Source of the DNA: Nematostella vectensis
Taxonomy: Eukaryota > Cnidaria > Anthozoa > Actiniaria > Edwardsiidae
Direction of reading: 5' to 3'
DNA: 64,000 nt
Assembly (NCBI RefSeq): GCF_932526225.1
Contig: NC_064044.1
Location: forward strand, 4,705,747-4,769,746
Positions 17,531 to 28,800 of the stretch are shown one piece after another. Position 1 is the first letter of the stretch. Each line of letters starts with the position of its first letter. Made by a program: the position numbers and the translations under genes. The notes under the pieces were generated by a model. The model ran no database searches and had not been told where the DNA came from. It was given only the letters and a program-made list of their open reading frames with translations.

Positions 17531-17831
17531 GACCAGTCGATCTAGTTTTAAAAATAACGCGCGCGACAAATTAAAGAGATGATAATCGAGAAATGCCAAT
17601 ATAGATTTGTCGATTTTTTACATCTACAAAATGCATAAATCTACATGTTTAATAAAAAGAAAAAATTCACGATTAAAAAGAGGAAAATTCATGAATTATA
17701 GGCATTCTATTTCAGCTGCTTGTTTTTTTTACCCTTCCGAGATAATCAATTTCTCCCTCGTATCTTTCGCAGTTTGGGGTAAACAGTGGGTTAAACATTA
17801 TAAGGTGTCTGTGTCGCCTACTCAAAACATC

Positions 17832-17941
17832 AAGGCCGTAGCTAGAAAACTCTTTTGCAGGGGGGGGGGAGGGGTGCATCGGGGGCAAATTCCTGCTTTT
17901 CAAGGGGGAAACTGTCCCCCCCCTCGCTACCTCTAGCCCTG
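17832..17941. mobile_element. Small MITE, about 110 bp
   Basis: The left end CAAGGCCGTAGCTAG and right end CTACCTCTAGCCCTG are imperfect inverted repeats around G- and C-runs. They resemble other 'GGCCGTAGC' elements in the window (near 23197-23219 and 24189). Confidence 0.55.
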
Positions 17942-20900
17942 AACATTACTTATCTTTTGCAAACCTTTCATAAATCCGATTCCTCGGAGATTTCAAATGT
18001 TCTTGGAGATGGCATGTGTAGGTGTAATTGCTAGCATTTGCTCAATTCATTAATTTTTTCCCTTTTTTTTCGTTTTTTCAATTAAGCCGACAAAAGCATG
18101 CTCATCAACATAGAAAACAAAATGTTAATGCAAAAGGACCTGCTTTGGAGAATTGTAATAATGACACAAATGGAAAAGCTTGAAAAACGCGTTTGTTTTA
18201 ATTATTGCAATTTGTGTTATTGAAAATCGCCAAATTCGTGGGCGTCCTGTTTTTCAAGCATGCTCAATACTTTAGCAGATTGCTGATTGTAATTCAGCAC
18301 TTCATTAATTAAGCTATTATCTGGGAAAGATAACGAAATCGCTAACTCCAAGACCTATAAATTTTCGCCCGCGATAAAATTTTACTTTTTTTTACACTTT
18401 TTTCATTTTCTTTTTTACTGCATAGCGTGATATGATTTCTTAATTCATCCATCCTTGAAATGACATTCTTATCCTCAATTATCTCTCATTTGATCAGCAA
18501 TCTTGCCCATACAGGATCCCTTTAGTTTTACCAAAAAAGAACTGGAAATCGATTTGACAGGTTTCCCAGTAGAGTATACCGTCTTTGCAGATAATCCTAT
18601 TCACTTGTAAATAATTAAATCAGCTATTCAAATTCTCATTTATTCTTCAAATCCCGTGCTTTATGTACCTCATATTACGTTAGTATTCTTCAAGATGTAG
18701 GTTTCTTTATCGTAATAATATTTTTTAGAGATATGTTGAATTTGGCTCCTTTTTTTCATTTTTTTTTTCATTCCCTGAGGTCAGGTTTGCTCAAAACAAA
18801 TTAAATGATCCCCCGTTAAATGGCCCGGTGTATTAAATCATGTTTATAGTGTAGTCTTTTTTTCCTTTATGAAATTATATAAACACCAAACTCCCATTCA
18901 AATCCTAAAATAACTTTTATGTAATATAACTCCTGGACTAAAGACTCTCTGAATGACATTTTATATAAGAAATACTTTTGGATTATCTTGACATTTGAAT
19001 ATGCGATAGCTGGGAACGGGAAATTATTAAAAAGCGTGCAATACCAAACTCATAAAGATATGTAGATTTAGAAACTATAACAAATGTTAAACTGTATATT
19101 TGGATAAATAAACTATGAAGGCACTCTTTTCAAAGTCTATTTAGCCCCAAAATTGGATTTATTTAGAGGTATTATTAGAAACAGTTGTCAAAAAAGACTC
19201 GTCGTGAAAGAGAGGAGAAATATTGTTATCGTTAGCACCATCGCCATTATACTCACCTAGATTCTTACAGTTAGCTGTGTTCGGGTGTTGAAGCTTTGCT
19301 TTGTTATTAGTTTCTCGCAGGTCACCGCTTCACTTATTCAGGAAGTTATGTTTTCAAGGACTGAGAGTTTAAAAGCTCTGACTTCGTATATACTGATTGC
19401 CGATGAAGCCTGGGTACTAGATCCATCTGGTATGCTTCCGTTGTCCTTTTGTCTCAAAGACAAACAATTTGAAAACCTTCACGATGAAGTTGAGATGGCT
19501 ATCATTAACATGACAAGCTCGAAAATAGATGACTTGGACATTTTATATATTTGCTTGGTAGACATTTTGTCTATTGACATTTAGAGTATAGTTTTTTGTG
19601 GTCATTTAAGTACGGCTTTGTTGTTTTTAAGATGGACTTCCGCTATCTTTATTTCTCTTCAAGTCGTGGTGATGTCGAGAAAATGTGAAATCTCTAGCTT
19701 ATCGATTCAATCAGAAATCAGGTAGTGTCGCCGCCATCTTGTCACTACCTAGCAGCGATGAGGAGGCTCTGGTAACTATTCGCAGCAAAGTCTATTACAT
19801 CTTTTTGTTAAAATGCGCATTTTGTCATTTACTTAAAGTAAAACCTTGTTTTTTTAAACTGAAACCTTCAAAAATTTGAAAGTGATTGAATTTGGATGGA
19901 AGATATCTTTATAATCTTTTCACTTCTTCATTTATAAAACATAGGAAAAATTAGAATTAAGGAAGTAGTTTCAATAATTTCCAAAAAGAAAAAAATTTGG
20001 TTGTAGACTGATGTCAAAGCTGTCTGTATAAGAAATAATACTATAGCAGTAATATCTGCAAAAGATTAAAATTTCGGAACAACCTTAGGGCATATTATAT
20101 ATCGCGGCATGAGTGTTCTTTCGCTCGCCAAATCGTCATATTGAAGTTCCATTGTACCATATCGTACCGTAAAATGCCATTAAACAAATTTATAACCTAA
20201 TAATTATATGTTCTGCCCTGTGTGCGCGTGAGATATTTTTATGTGAGATGTTTCCCTCATAAAACATTCTGTTTTACCGACGTTCTTTCCATTTCGCTAT
20301 GAGTTCTTTATAACATTGGTTTGCTTTCATAAAAGCCAGTTTATACAGATTGTCAGTTGGGGGTTAAAAATAAATTTGACTCGAACATGTCACGACTGCA
20401 TCATGTTTTACCCATTTGACCATGAGTGCATCTAACAATGAGAAGAGGAAGTCGGGGCAAACAGGTGTACCCCAGAGCTCCATCAGCCGCGCAGTCAGAG
20501 GTGGATATCACATTATGAAATTATGAATCATGATCGCAGACGTGATGTCTTTCGTTGATGTTACCGAATTTAAAGGGGCAGCGTCATGGTACTGCGCATG
20601 TCTGGAGTCAGTGTTTATTGTAGGATTTTAATTGTCTACAACAGTTGAACTTTAGACTGCCAATGTTAAAATAATATGCAATATTTAATAATAATAAACT
20701 TTGTTTATTGACAGTTTGTGGTCACTTCCTTTGAAGTGGCCCACATGTACCAAAGGCTCATAAGTCAATATTAGAATTTGACTGAAATTTATTCTATTCG
20801 AAAAAAATGTATGTAAAAATTAATATGCAGGACACCGCAAGAAAGTACTTCTCATTTCCTATCTGTTTTCTTATCTGTTTTGTAGATCGTGCACTTTCTC

Positions 20901-21056
20901 TCATCCGGGGGTATATGTGATCTGGCGTGTCTCCCTGTTTTAATGGCCAAATTGTGGTTGCTAAGCCTCAATTTTGTGAGAGCAACCCTGTGTTGTATAT
21001 TAGAGACATTGTTATTATTACCTTATTTTTTAATAATCATATATTACAGCGGCGTA
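17942..21056. other. AT-rich intergenic stretch, no gene recognised
   Basis: This is T- and A-rich sequence between the divergent FIH-like and 1440-aa genes. A 99-codon frame at 19285-19584 has an acceptor-like start (tttctcgcag before GTC ACC) but no recognisable motif or partner exon. A short palindrome around GGTAGTG and CACTACC lies near 19721-19748. Nothing else can be supported. Confidence 0.5.
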
Positions 21057-21205
21057 GTAAGGATTTTTAACAGGAGGGGGTCCAAAAGGTCATTTCAAGG
21101 CATTTTTTCCTGCAGTTTAGATAATGTCTCATACATTTACTGTATTTTTGGCTGCTAGAAGGGGGGGGGCGGGCCCCCTGGGCCACCCCCCTGGCTACGC
21201 CCCTG
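21057..21205. mobile_element. MITE with CAGxGGCGTAG ends, copy 1
   Basis: The ends read CAGCGGCGTAG and CTACGCCCCTGG, an imperfect terminal inverted repeat of the kind common in hAT-derived MITEs. The interior (AACAGGAGGGGG, TCATTTCAAGGCATTTT, GATAATGTCTCATACATTTACTG) is closely shared with 27343-27495 in the same orientation. Confidence 0.8.
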
Positions 21206-21502
21206 GATTGCTAGATAAGTAGAAAAAGGACTCAATATTGGCTCCAACTACTCACTTTGATAGATATCACAGGCATTTCTTTTAGTAGCCCTTTAATAGT
21301 TTGGTGTACTTACAAGCTGATATGTGTCATTGTAATGGGTTTTCTGATGTTGTTTCTTTGAAACAGTAATGCACTATAGTAACAAATATTGAAACAAATG
21401 TTTTCTTTTATTGTAGTTTCTTTTATTGAAAGTGGAATTTTGTTCTGGTGTTCTTACATTGGCGATGTTCAGATGTTCTTAAACTCAGTATATAGATAAC
21501 CC

Positions 21503-22724
21503 CAGTGGCAGATCTAGGATTTTGAAAAGGGGGGTGACTTTTTTGACAGGCTGTCTTGTTTTTTTTTAAAGATTTTAAGGAATATATATTTCATGTTACA
21601 AAATCGTCTACAAAATTTCGAGAATACATTTATTTTTCCTGTTTATGAAAATCACGTTACTTATTGAAGTTTTGAATAAGTAGAGAACCAAAAGCATAAC
21701 AGCTCCTCTTACTACGGACTTTACTGGAGGAACACTTAGAAAAGAAGATAACGCCATCCGCCATGGTTGCGCTGCAATAAAACGCCTACAGACCTCCATT
21801 CTGTCGATCGACACTATTACGTATCCTATCGTGCAACCAAGCAAATTTTGCGAAAATCTTCCAGTTTTCGCTTTCTATTTTCGGGTGCAAGTGCATAAAT
21901 CACAACACAATTTAAAAGGAATTCTGTCGGCGGGTTGTCAAAAAAACTTGAAAAGCACATATTGCGTGCTATATGCCAGGCGGTGGCAAACGACTTTATT
22001 CAGTGAATAAAGGTAGCATCCTTTCGGCGTCTGGTGCTGGGTTAGCTATTCCCACATAACCTCCTACGAGCTCATTTATGAACTCATATGTCTATGCCCG
22101 CGGCAGTTGGTTGAAATCTAATTTTTTGCCAGGAATTCTTGTATCGCTGTTGCTAAAGCTTTGCCAGTGGGGCATGTTGATAAGTTCCTCGCAGCTTCAG
22201 TTTGCTTATCCACTCTACTATGTGCTAGCATGAATTTTCCGGTTGCACTCCGTCTAGCAAGTGGTAAGGGGGAGGGCTCTCCATAAAAGTAGACGATATG
22301 GTGATCGCCCTATCTTTTAGGGCATTAAATTCAACCAACTGCTATAAAATTCTTACGCTTTTACTATCCATAAGGGGGTCTCATCGGTCTCACAGTGATT
22401 TTAGGGCTTTGGATTAGAAATTGCTTTGACCAAACCCAAATGCTATCTTTTAGTGTTAAAAAATAATGCTGGAAAGTGCTTTTCTGTTCCGCAAGTCAAA
22501 ACATTCTGATTCAAAATGCATGCCTTGTTTCGCCTAGTGCAGTTGCCTGGCTTTCTGTCACGAACATTGTCTGTTTTTTGTCCAGTGAATAGTATTGCGA
22601 TACATCCAATTCGGCCATAACAATTTGCAACGATTTATCTTTTTATGTTTATACGCTTTTTTTTTCGCCCAAAAGGGGGGTGACATGTCACCCCCGTCAC
22701 CACCCCTGGATCCGCCACTACCCT
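21503..22724. mobile_element. 1.2-kb non-autonomous element with CAGTGGC(A/G)GATC ends
   Basis: The left end CAGTGGCAGATCTAGG and right end CCTGGATCCGCCACTA are inverted repeats. GGGGGGTGAC occurs just inside the left end and again near the right end. No transposase frame was found inside; the 78-codon minus-strand frame at 21608-21844 has no transposase motif I recognise. Confidence 0.7.
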
Positions 22725-23196
22725 GAAGTGTTAGAAGAGACTAATTACACAATCATGTAAATTGTTTCAAATTGTTAATAAATGACACTGAAACTTACAC
22801 TGTGTTCAGCTGTTGGTGTTTGTTAGTGCCCTGATGGAGACAAAATTATCGGCTCACCCATAGGCACAGTGTAAGTTTCAGCGCCTTTTATTAACAATTT
22901 CATACAGATTTCTAGTACTACTTTTCCCCATATAATTACTGTACCCACTGATCACCTATGATCTTGGGTTTCCCTTTGGGCAATTGTTTTCTAAATGATC
23001 ACACGCCATCGTAGCTATTTGACCGCACGGTCGCAGCCGATCGCAAAGCTGGTGTTTCCATAATAAGCTCACGCTGCAGGCCACGTAAGATTTTTTTGGA
23101 AAAAAAAGATTAGGGGGCACAGCCACGCCTCTTCTGGTCATTTCATTACAATTTTTGAAAATATTGGGGGGGGGGGAGCACATGCCCCCAGTGCCC

Positions 23197-23219
23197 CACC
23201 CCCTGCTACGGCCCTGCAT
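23197..23219. repeat. Terminal sequence of a GGCCGTAGC-type MITE
   Basis: This block is the reverse complement of the start of the element at 24189 (AGGGCCGTAGCAGGGGGTGG). It therefore marks the right end of a related element; its left end could not be placed with confidence (somewhere after about 22950). Confidence 0.45.
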
Positions 23220-23312
23220 GGCCGCACGATTTGTTTGCTACGCACTATTGAATGACTTGAATGACCTACGTTATCATGTGCCCAAAAATTGCTAGAATAC
23301 AAACCACGGGCT

Positions 23313-23935
23313 ATAGTGTAACTTTTGTCCAAAGTGATGTCTGATGCTTAAATGTGGACTTTAAAAGCACACTAGCATACACACATTGGCACCAGTCGGG
23401 CCAAGACGGGACGCTGGTGCCAATGTGTGTATGCTAGTGTGCTTCTAAAGTTCACATTCGTCTGATGCTTGTTAGTGTTGAATACATCACGCATTCCTGT
23501 ATTTGCCTTGTTTTCTCTCCTATTGAGCTCACTGCGCTTACGATCTTTCATACGACACGCTTGGTAACCGCCGTCGGCCGCTGACTGGTGAATTAGTAGC
23601 CTCGACCACCAGCGGCGGCGTGTGTGTGTGTTGGGGGGGGGGGGGGGGAGTGGGGAGGCGGCGCTGGTGATCGAGCTCATCATTTACCAGGCGGCGGAGG
23701 CTTACCCAGCGCGTCGTCGTAAGCGCAGTGAGCTTACCCTGGTTACCAGGCTTCGGGCTTCGTGGCGATAACGAAATCATTGTTGCCGCGAAGCTCGGAG
23801 CCTCTGGTACCCAGGCTCGGTATAGGAACGAAACAAAGGCAAATAATACAGTAAGGCAAATGCAGTAGGGGTGCGTGTTTTATTCAACAATAACAAGCAT
23901 TAGACATTAGACATCACTTTGGACTAAAGTTATAC
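23313..23935. repeat. Composite palindromic element
   Basis: An outer inverted repeat pairs the 'acttttgtccaaagtgatgt' region (about 23319-23345) with 'acatcactttggactaaagt' (about 23910-23930). Inside it, 23352-23459 forms a nearly perfect hairpin around CACTAGCATACACACATTGG. TGAGCTCACTGCGCTTA near 23525 pairs with TAAGCGCAGTGAGCTTA near 23728. This looks like nested MITEs or a foldback element. Confidence 0.65.
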
Positions 23936-24188
23936 AGAACACGTGATACAGAACACGTGAACAGACAAGTTAGGGTTTGAGAAAAACCGGGGAGTCCTAG
24001 GTTGAGGGCCGGAGAAAAAAACTTGACTGGGAGCAAGGGCGGTAGGAACAGAGTTTGTTAGGGTAAAATTCTGATAACTTTTCTTAGTCGCACAGATTTC
24101 GGCAAGCGCGTGGAATTGAATGTTTTTTCTCGCTTGTAATACACAATAAACACCTTTCTCGACTGTGTTATTGTAGGAGATAAAATTA

Positions 24189-24545
24189 GGGCCGTAGCAG
24201 GGGGTGGGGAACTGGTTGCACTCCCCCCCCCAACCTTTTCAAAAATTATATGGAAACGACCAGTAGGGGCGTTGCTGTGGCCCCCATTGTTTTGTTAACT
24301 TTCATTGTTTTGTTAACTTTCATTGTTTTGTTAACTTTCATTGTTTTGTTAACTTTCATTGTTTTGTTAACTTTCATTGTTTTGTTAACTTTCATTGTTT
24401 TGTTAACTTTCATTGTTTTGTTAACTTTCATTGTTTTGTTAACTTTCATTGTTTTGTTAACTTTCATTGTTTTGTTAACTTTCTGTATCGTGCCCTACCC
24501 CCCCCCCCCCCCCCAATAATCCGAGTCCTACTACCTATGCTACGG
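24189..24545. mobile_element. MITE containing an 18-bp internal tandem repeat
   Basis: The ends GGGCCGTAGCAGG and CCTATGCTACGGC are inverted. Between them lie about 11 copies of an 18-bp unit (TTTGTTAACTTTCATTGT, about 24288-24483), each with the palindrome GTTAAC, then a C-run. The array makes open frames on both strands that are not genes. Confidence 0.7.
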
Positions 24546-25180
24546 CTATGAAAATTCAAATGTTACTAAAGTGACGATTTTATAGTTTATAAAAGCACAA
24601 AAAAACTTCAATTTCAACAACAAGAATTTAATCAGATTCTCTTGCCATTTCTCAACAAATATACAATAGTTTGAGCTCAGTAGTTTGACCTGCCGAGACA
24701 GGGCAAAAAATGGCAAAATTTAAATTGTAAGGTTGTGTTAGCTTACATTTTGATTATATTTTGCCTAGAGGTTCCTTTCATAAAATAAAACAAAATAAGC
24801 TTTAGTATTTTTTGGTAGATGATCTTGAGATATGATTGAGCAAAGTTGCCATAGACTTTGAAAAAAGCAGCAATTTCGCCCAAATTGGGCAATTTCAGAC
24901 AAATCAAGAGTCTTACATTTTGCAAAATCTCAAGAACGGATTATCTACCAAAAAATAATAAAGCCTATTTTGTTTTATATTACACAAGGAACACAACCTT
25001 ACAATTTGAACTGTGCCATATTTTGCTCCTTTCAACTGCCGATATTAGCAGCATGAAGAAAATTGGTGCCGCTAAAATTACGATTTTATAGTGGACATAG
25101 ACAACGGAAAACATTCAATGCCTACAAAAAAGCTCAATTCAGATTTGCCTGCACTTTCTCAACAAATATAAAATACTTTG
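24540..25180. repeat. AT-rich island of direct and inverted repeats
   Basis: The segment with TTTTTTGGTAGATGATCTTG (about 24808-24830) recurs in reverse complement near 24930-24957, and AAATTGTAAGGTTGTG (24722) pairs with CACAACCTTACAATTT near 24993. Two other blocks, ACGATTTTATAGT and TTTCTCAACAAATATA, recur directly. The pattern suggests two related elements inserted tail to tail. No coding content. Confidence 0.6.
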
Positions 25181-25870
25181 AACTTACATAGGCTGACAAT
25201 TTACTGGGTTATTTGAATAAAGTGAAAACTGCGAAAGTAATAAAAACTATTTTCATAAAATTCAAGTTGCACAATTCATTAATATAATTACTTTGCGGAT
25301 AAGGGAGCTTGAGGCTTTTATAACAGCACTTTTATTATTTTAGCTCTTTATTTTGCCATGTTTATGTCAAAGGTGCTAGGCAACCCAAGATTTGTTTGGC
25401 TAGCTACACAGGTATCCCGGCCATGTGACCTCGTATGACGTCACGACCCCCGACACCTAAAAAAAAAATGCGACTTTTTGATGTATTTCTAACCAGCAAG
25501 ATCCGGACAAATTGACTTTAAAATGCTTGGATTCTACTCCTGTGTGAGCATTCACTAAGTGAGGGCCCTAGACTCCATTGAATGTAACCGTAGATCGCAG
25601 CCAAGACAAGAAATCGGTGGTATTTGACTTGGAATCAAATCGAAGTTGTGCAAACTTTGCAAGCTGCATGTTAATAATTGAATTTCTACGGCAAAAAGCG
25701 CTTCCGTTGAGCTCATTTATTGCCCTTGCTGTACTAAGGTTCGACAGAAGAAAGCTATGCTATAGATTATAAGACAGACAACAAACCTGAGACACTGAAA
25801 ACATCAGATCGCGAGGGTGCGAAAAAGAACCCGAAGTTACATCCAAGAATAAGAAATCAAAAGGCATAAC

Positions 25871-28800
25871 ATGGTGAAAAAAGGGAAGAAGAAATCATAT
25901 AACGTCGAAGATGCAGAAAAAGAGTCTGACATTCCTAAGAAGGGTAAAGGAAAGGTGAAGAAATTAGCGAGTTTAGACGGCGAAGGGGCTTCTACCGGCG
26001 CTTCTAATCATGGCTCGGAAGAGAAGACTATTGGACTCGGACACGAAGAAGAACAAAACATCGTTAAAGATCCTGAAACTAGTGATTCTGTTAATCCAGA
26101 GAATGTTATTGAGGTCCTGGATGCCGAAATCGGAGAGAAACCTGAGGAAAACATGTCTAGAGAGGGAACCAAGGAGAAAATAGGGAGCAAGCGAAAGGTT
26201 CGCCGCAAAAGTAAGAAAGATTCCGTAAAGGAGAATGTGCAAACGGGAGACAGTTTACCGGAAGAACCAGAGGAAGCAGATGGGAAGGAAGCTAGGAGAA
26301 GGCCTACATTGACTGAATTGAGAGCTGGAAGCATAGAGGAAGGGGATAAAGATGGACCAGAAACTCTCCTAGAAGAAGAGGTAAACTATTGCAGATTTGT
26401 TGTTGTATTGTCAAGTGGAAGAAAGTGTTAATGGTCCCCCCCCCCATTCACAGGCCCCATCCCCCTAAACACATCTGCCAACCACCCCCCCTTTACACTT
26501 ATCCCTCAATCGTATAATAACTCCATTTATTTGATTTTAAAGTACCTTAAAAATTCATCACCTGAAATTATTTAGTCCTAGAGACCTGGGGCGGATACAG
26601 GGGGTGGATATCCACCCCCCTTTTTGAGTAAAAAAAAAAAAAAAAAAATGAAAAGTCCCTTTGTTTGAAGAAAATAAATGTCTGAGGGTTTGGGGGTACT
26701 GTCCATGTACCTTCGCCTGATTGGGGGTACTGTCCATGTACCTTCGCCTGCTTGACTTTGCTGATGCAACAAATCCTTGAATTTAGCATGAAGTATTGTT
26801 AGATCTATGTGACCTACCAAGAACCACTGGGTCAGTTATAAGCCGTCTATCCGGCCATTATCCACCCCCCATTTTGAGGTTCTTGGTCCGCCCCTGGGGA
26901 CATTTATACCTTTATTTTTAAGGCCTATCCCCACCATGCCTGCTGTATGCCAAATTGTATTCGTTTCCAATAACTGACCAATTAGAATCATTTTCCAGAA
27001 AATTTTCCCGTCAGTAACATGGTGTCGCTAGAGAGAGTATTTGAAATGGTTTCCTTTAAATTCAATATTTTTTTATTCCTTTAAGCAACAAGATTTCTTT
27101 CATTATTCCCATTCACAGTCACAAAGGCAGGTCAAGACTAAAACTTCACTTTCAAAATTATTTTTGGTGAATGTCAATCAACAGGTTTCCATGGAGAATA
27201 AAGAGCCCTGTCACATAATAAACCCTTGAAATGCTAACTCTAAAGTGACCATTTTATTTTTGACATGGTAAATGTTTACCAAATTGGCTTTGAGGAAGAG
27301 TTTTTTTAAGAGACTGGTAACTTTAAGCATGAGTGAAACCAGCAGCAGTAGCCAGGATTTTTAACAGGAGGGGGCCCAAAAGGCCATTTCAAGGCATTTT
27401 CCCCTATATTTTAGATGATGTCTCATACATTTACTGCATTTTTTGGCTGCTATATAAAGGGGGGGATCCGGGGCCACCCCCTGGCTACGCCCCTGGAAAC
27501 ACTCATTCATGAGCAAAAGCAAAGACTCGCTCGATTGAGCATTTGTTTGAGCAAATATTTTTTATTCAACCCTGAGACCTGTTTATTATAGTTCATTGAA
27601 ATAATTGTGCCATGTCTTCACTTGAAGTTGCCAAGAAGAGTTTGAGCTCTAAACATTTGATTGAGCATTTGTTTGAGCAAATATTTTTTATTCAACCCTG
27701 AGACCTGTTTATTATAGTTCATTGGAATAATTGTGTCATGTCTTCACTTGAAGTTGCCAAGAAGCTTAGCAAAATTTTTATTCTGTATTTTGTGTTACTC
27801 TCTTAGGGTTTGGCTGCTGTTGAGGATGCCAAGGCAGCAGATCAACCTGCCGAACAACGTGCTGATGAAACGGACACTAAAGAGACTAAAGTAGATGTTG
27901 GTCTAGAGCGTAAGATCTCTCGTGACCGACTCACATCAATTAAAGTCCCCACCACTGATGCCAAAGATCAGGTTTCTGTGCCCTTACCTGTAGAGGAAGA
28001 AAAAGGTGGAGAACTGGAGGAAGTTGAGGTGCAGAAAGATGCCAAAGCCTCTGAAGAAGAAACTGCTGTTGTTGATGTAGAGGGTGTTGAAGAGGATAAA
28101 GTTGAGGGTGTTGCAAAGGTTCAAGATGAGGTCGAAGAGCAGAAAGAAGTCAAAGCCTCTGAAGAAGAAACTGCTGTTGTTGATGTAGAGGGTGTTGAAG
28201 AAGATAAAGTTGAGGGTGTTGAAAAGGTTCAAGATGAGGTCGAAGAGCAAAAAGAAGAAGTCAAAGCCACTGAAAAAGAAATGGCTGTTGTTGACGTTGA
28301 GGGTGCCTCGGAAGATAAAGTTGAGGGTGATGTTGTGGCGCAAGATAAGCAGGATGACTTACCAGCTGAGGTTGCCGTTGAGTTGCCCCAGGAGGGTGAG
28401 GATGCAGCTGATGGTAAAGTGGAGGAATCTAATGTTACCAAGGATGAAGATGTTGCAAAACCTGAAGCTTTTGTAGAGTATGAAGTAGACGATGAGCTGC
28501 CATGGGCCATGTACAGATCTCTTGATCCACCTCAGGGAAAGACCCCCATTGAGGAGGATGATGACTGGCCAAAATCTGATGAGGAAGAGGATTACGGTGA
28601 GTCTGGACAAATTATAATTATATTATCAAGACACCTTGATAATATGATATGGCAAGGAACCAAAAGATGGTTTTGTTACAGATCAAAAATATTGTTGAAT
28701 CAAGATTATTTCGAATGTATGGTTGGTGGTGGGACCAGAAACCTGGTCTTACGCGCTTGTGCGGAAGCGCGTAGTTTGGCTTTCTCCGCGTAATCCACAA

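Noticed and set aside
19285..19584. 99-codon frame with an acceptor-like start
   Set aside because: No recognised domain and no neighbouring exon with compatible phase; left as unannotated.
21608..21844. 78-codon minus-strand frame as a transposase
   Set aside because: No catalytic or zinc-finger motif; it merely lies inside a non-autonomous element.
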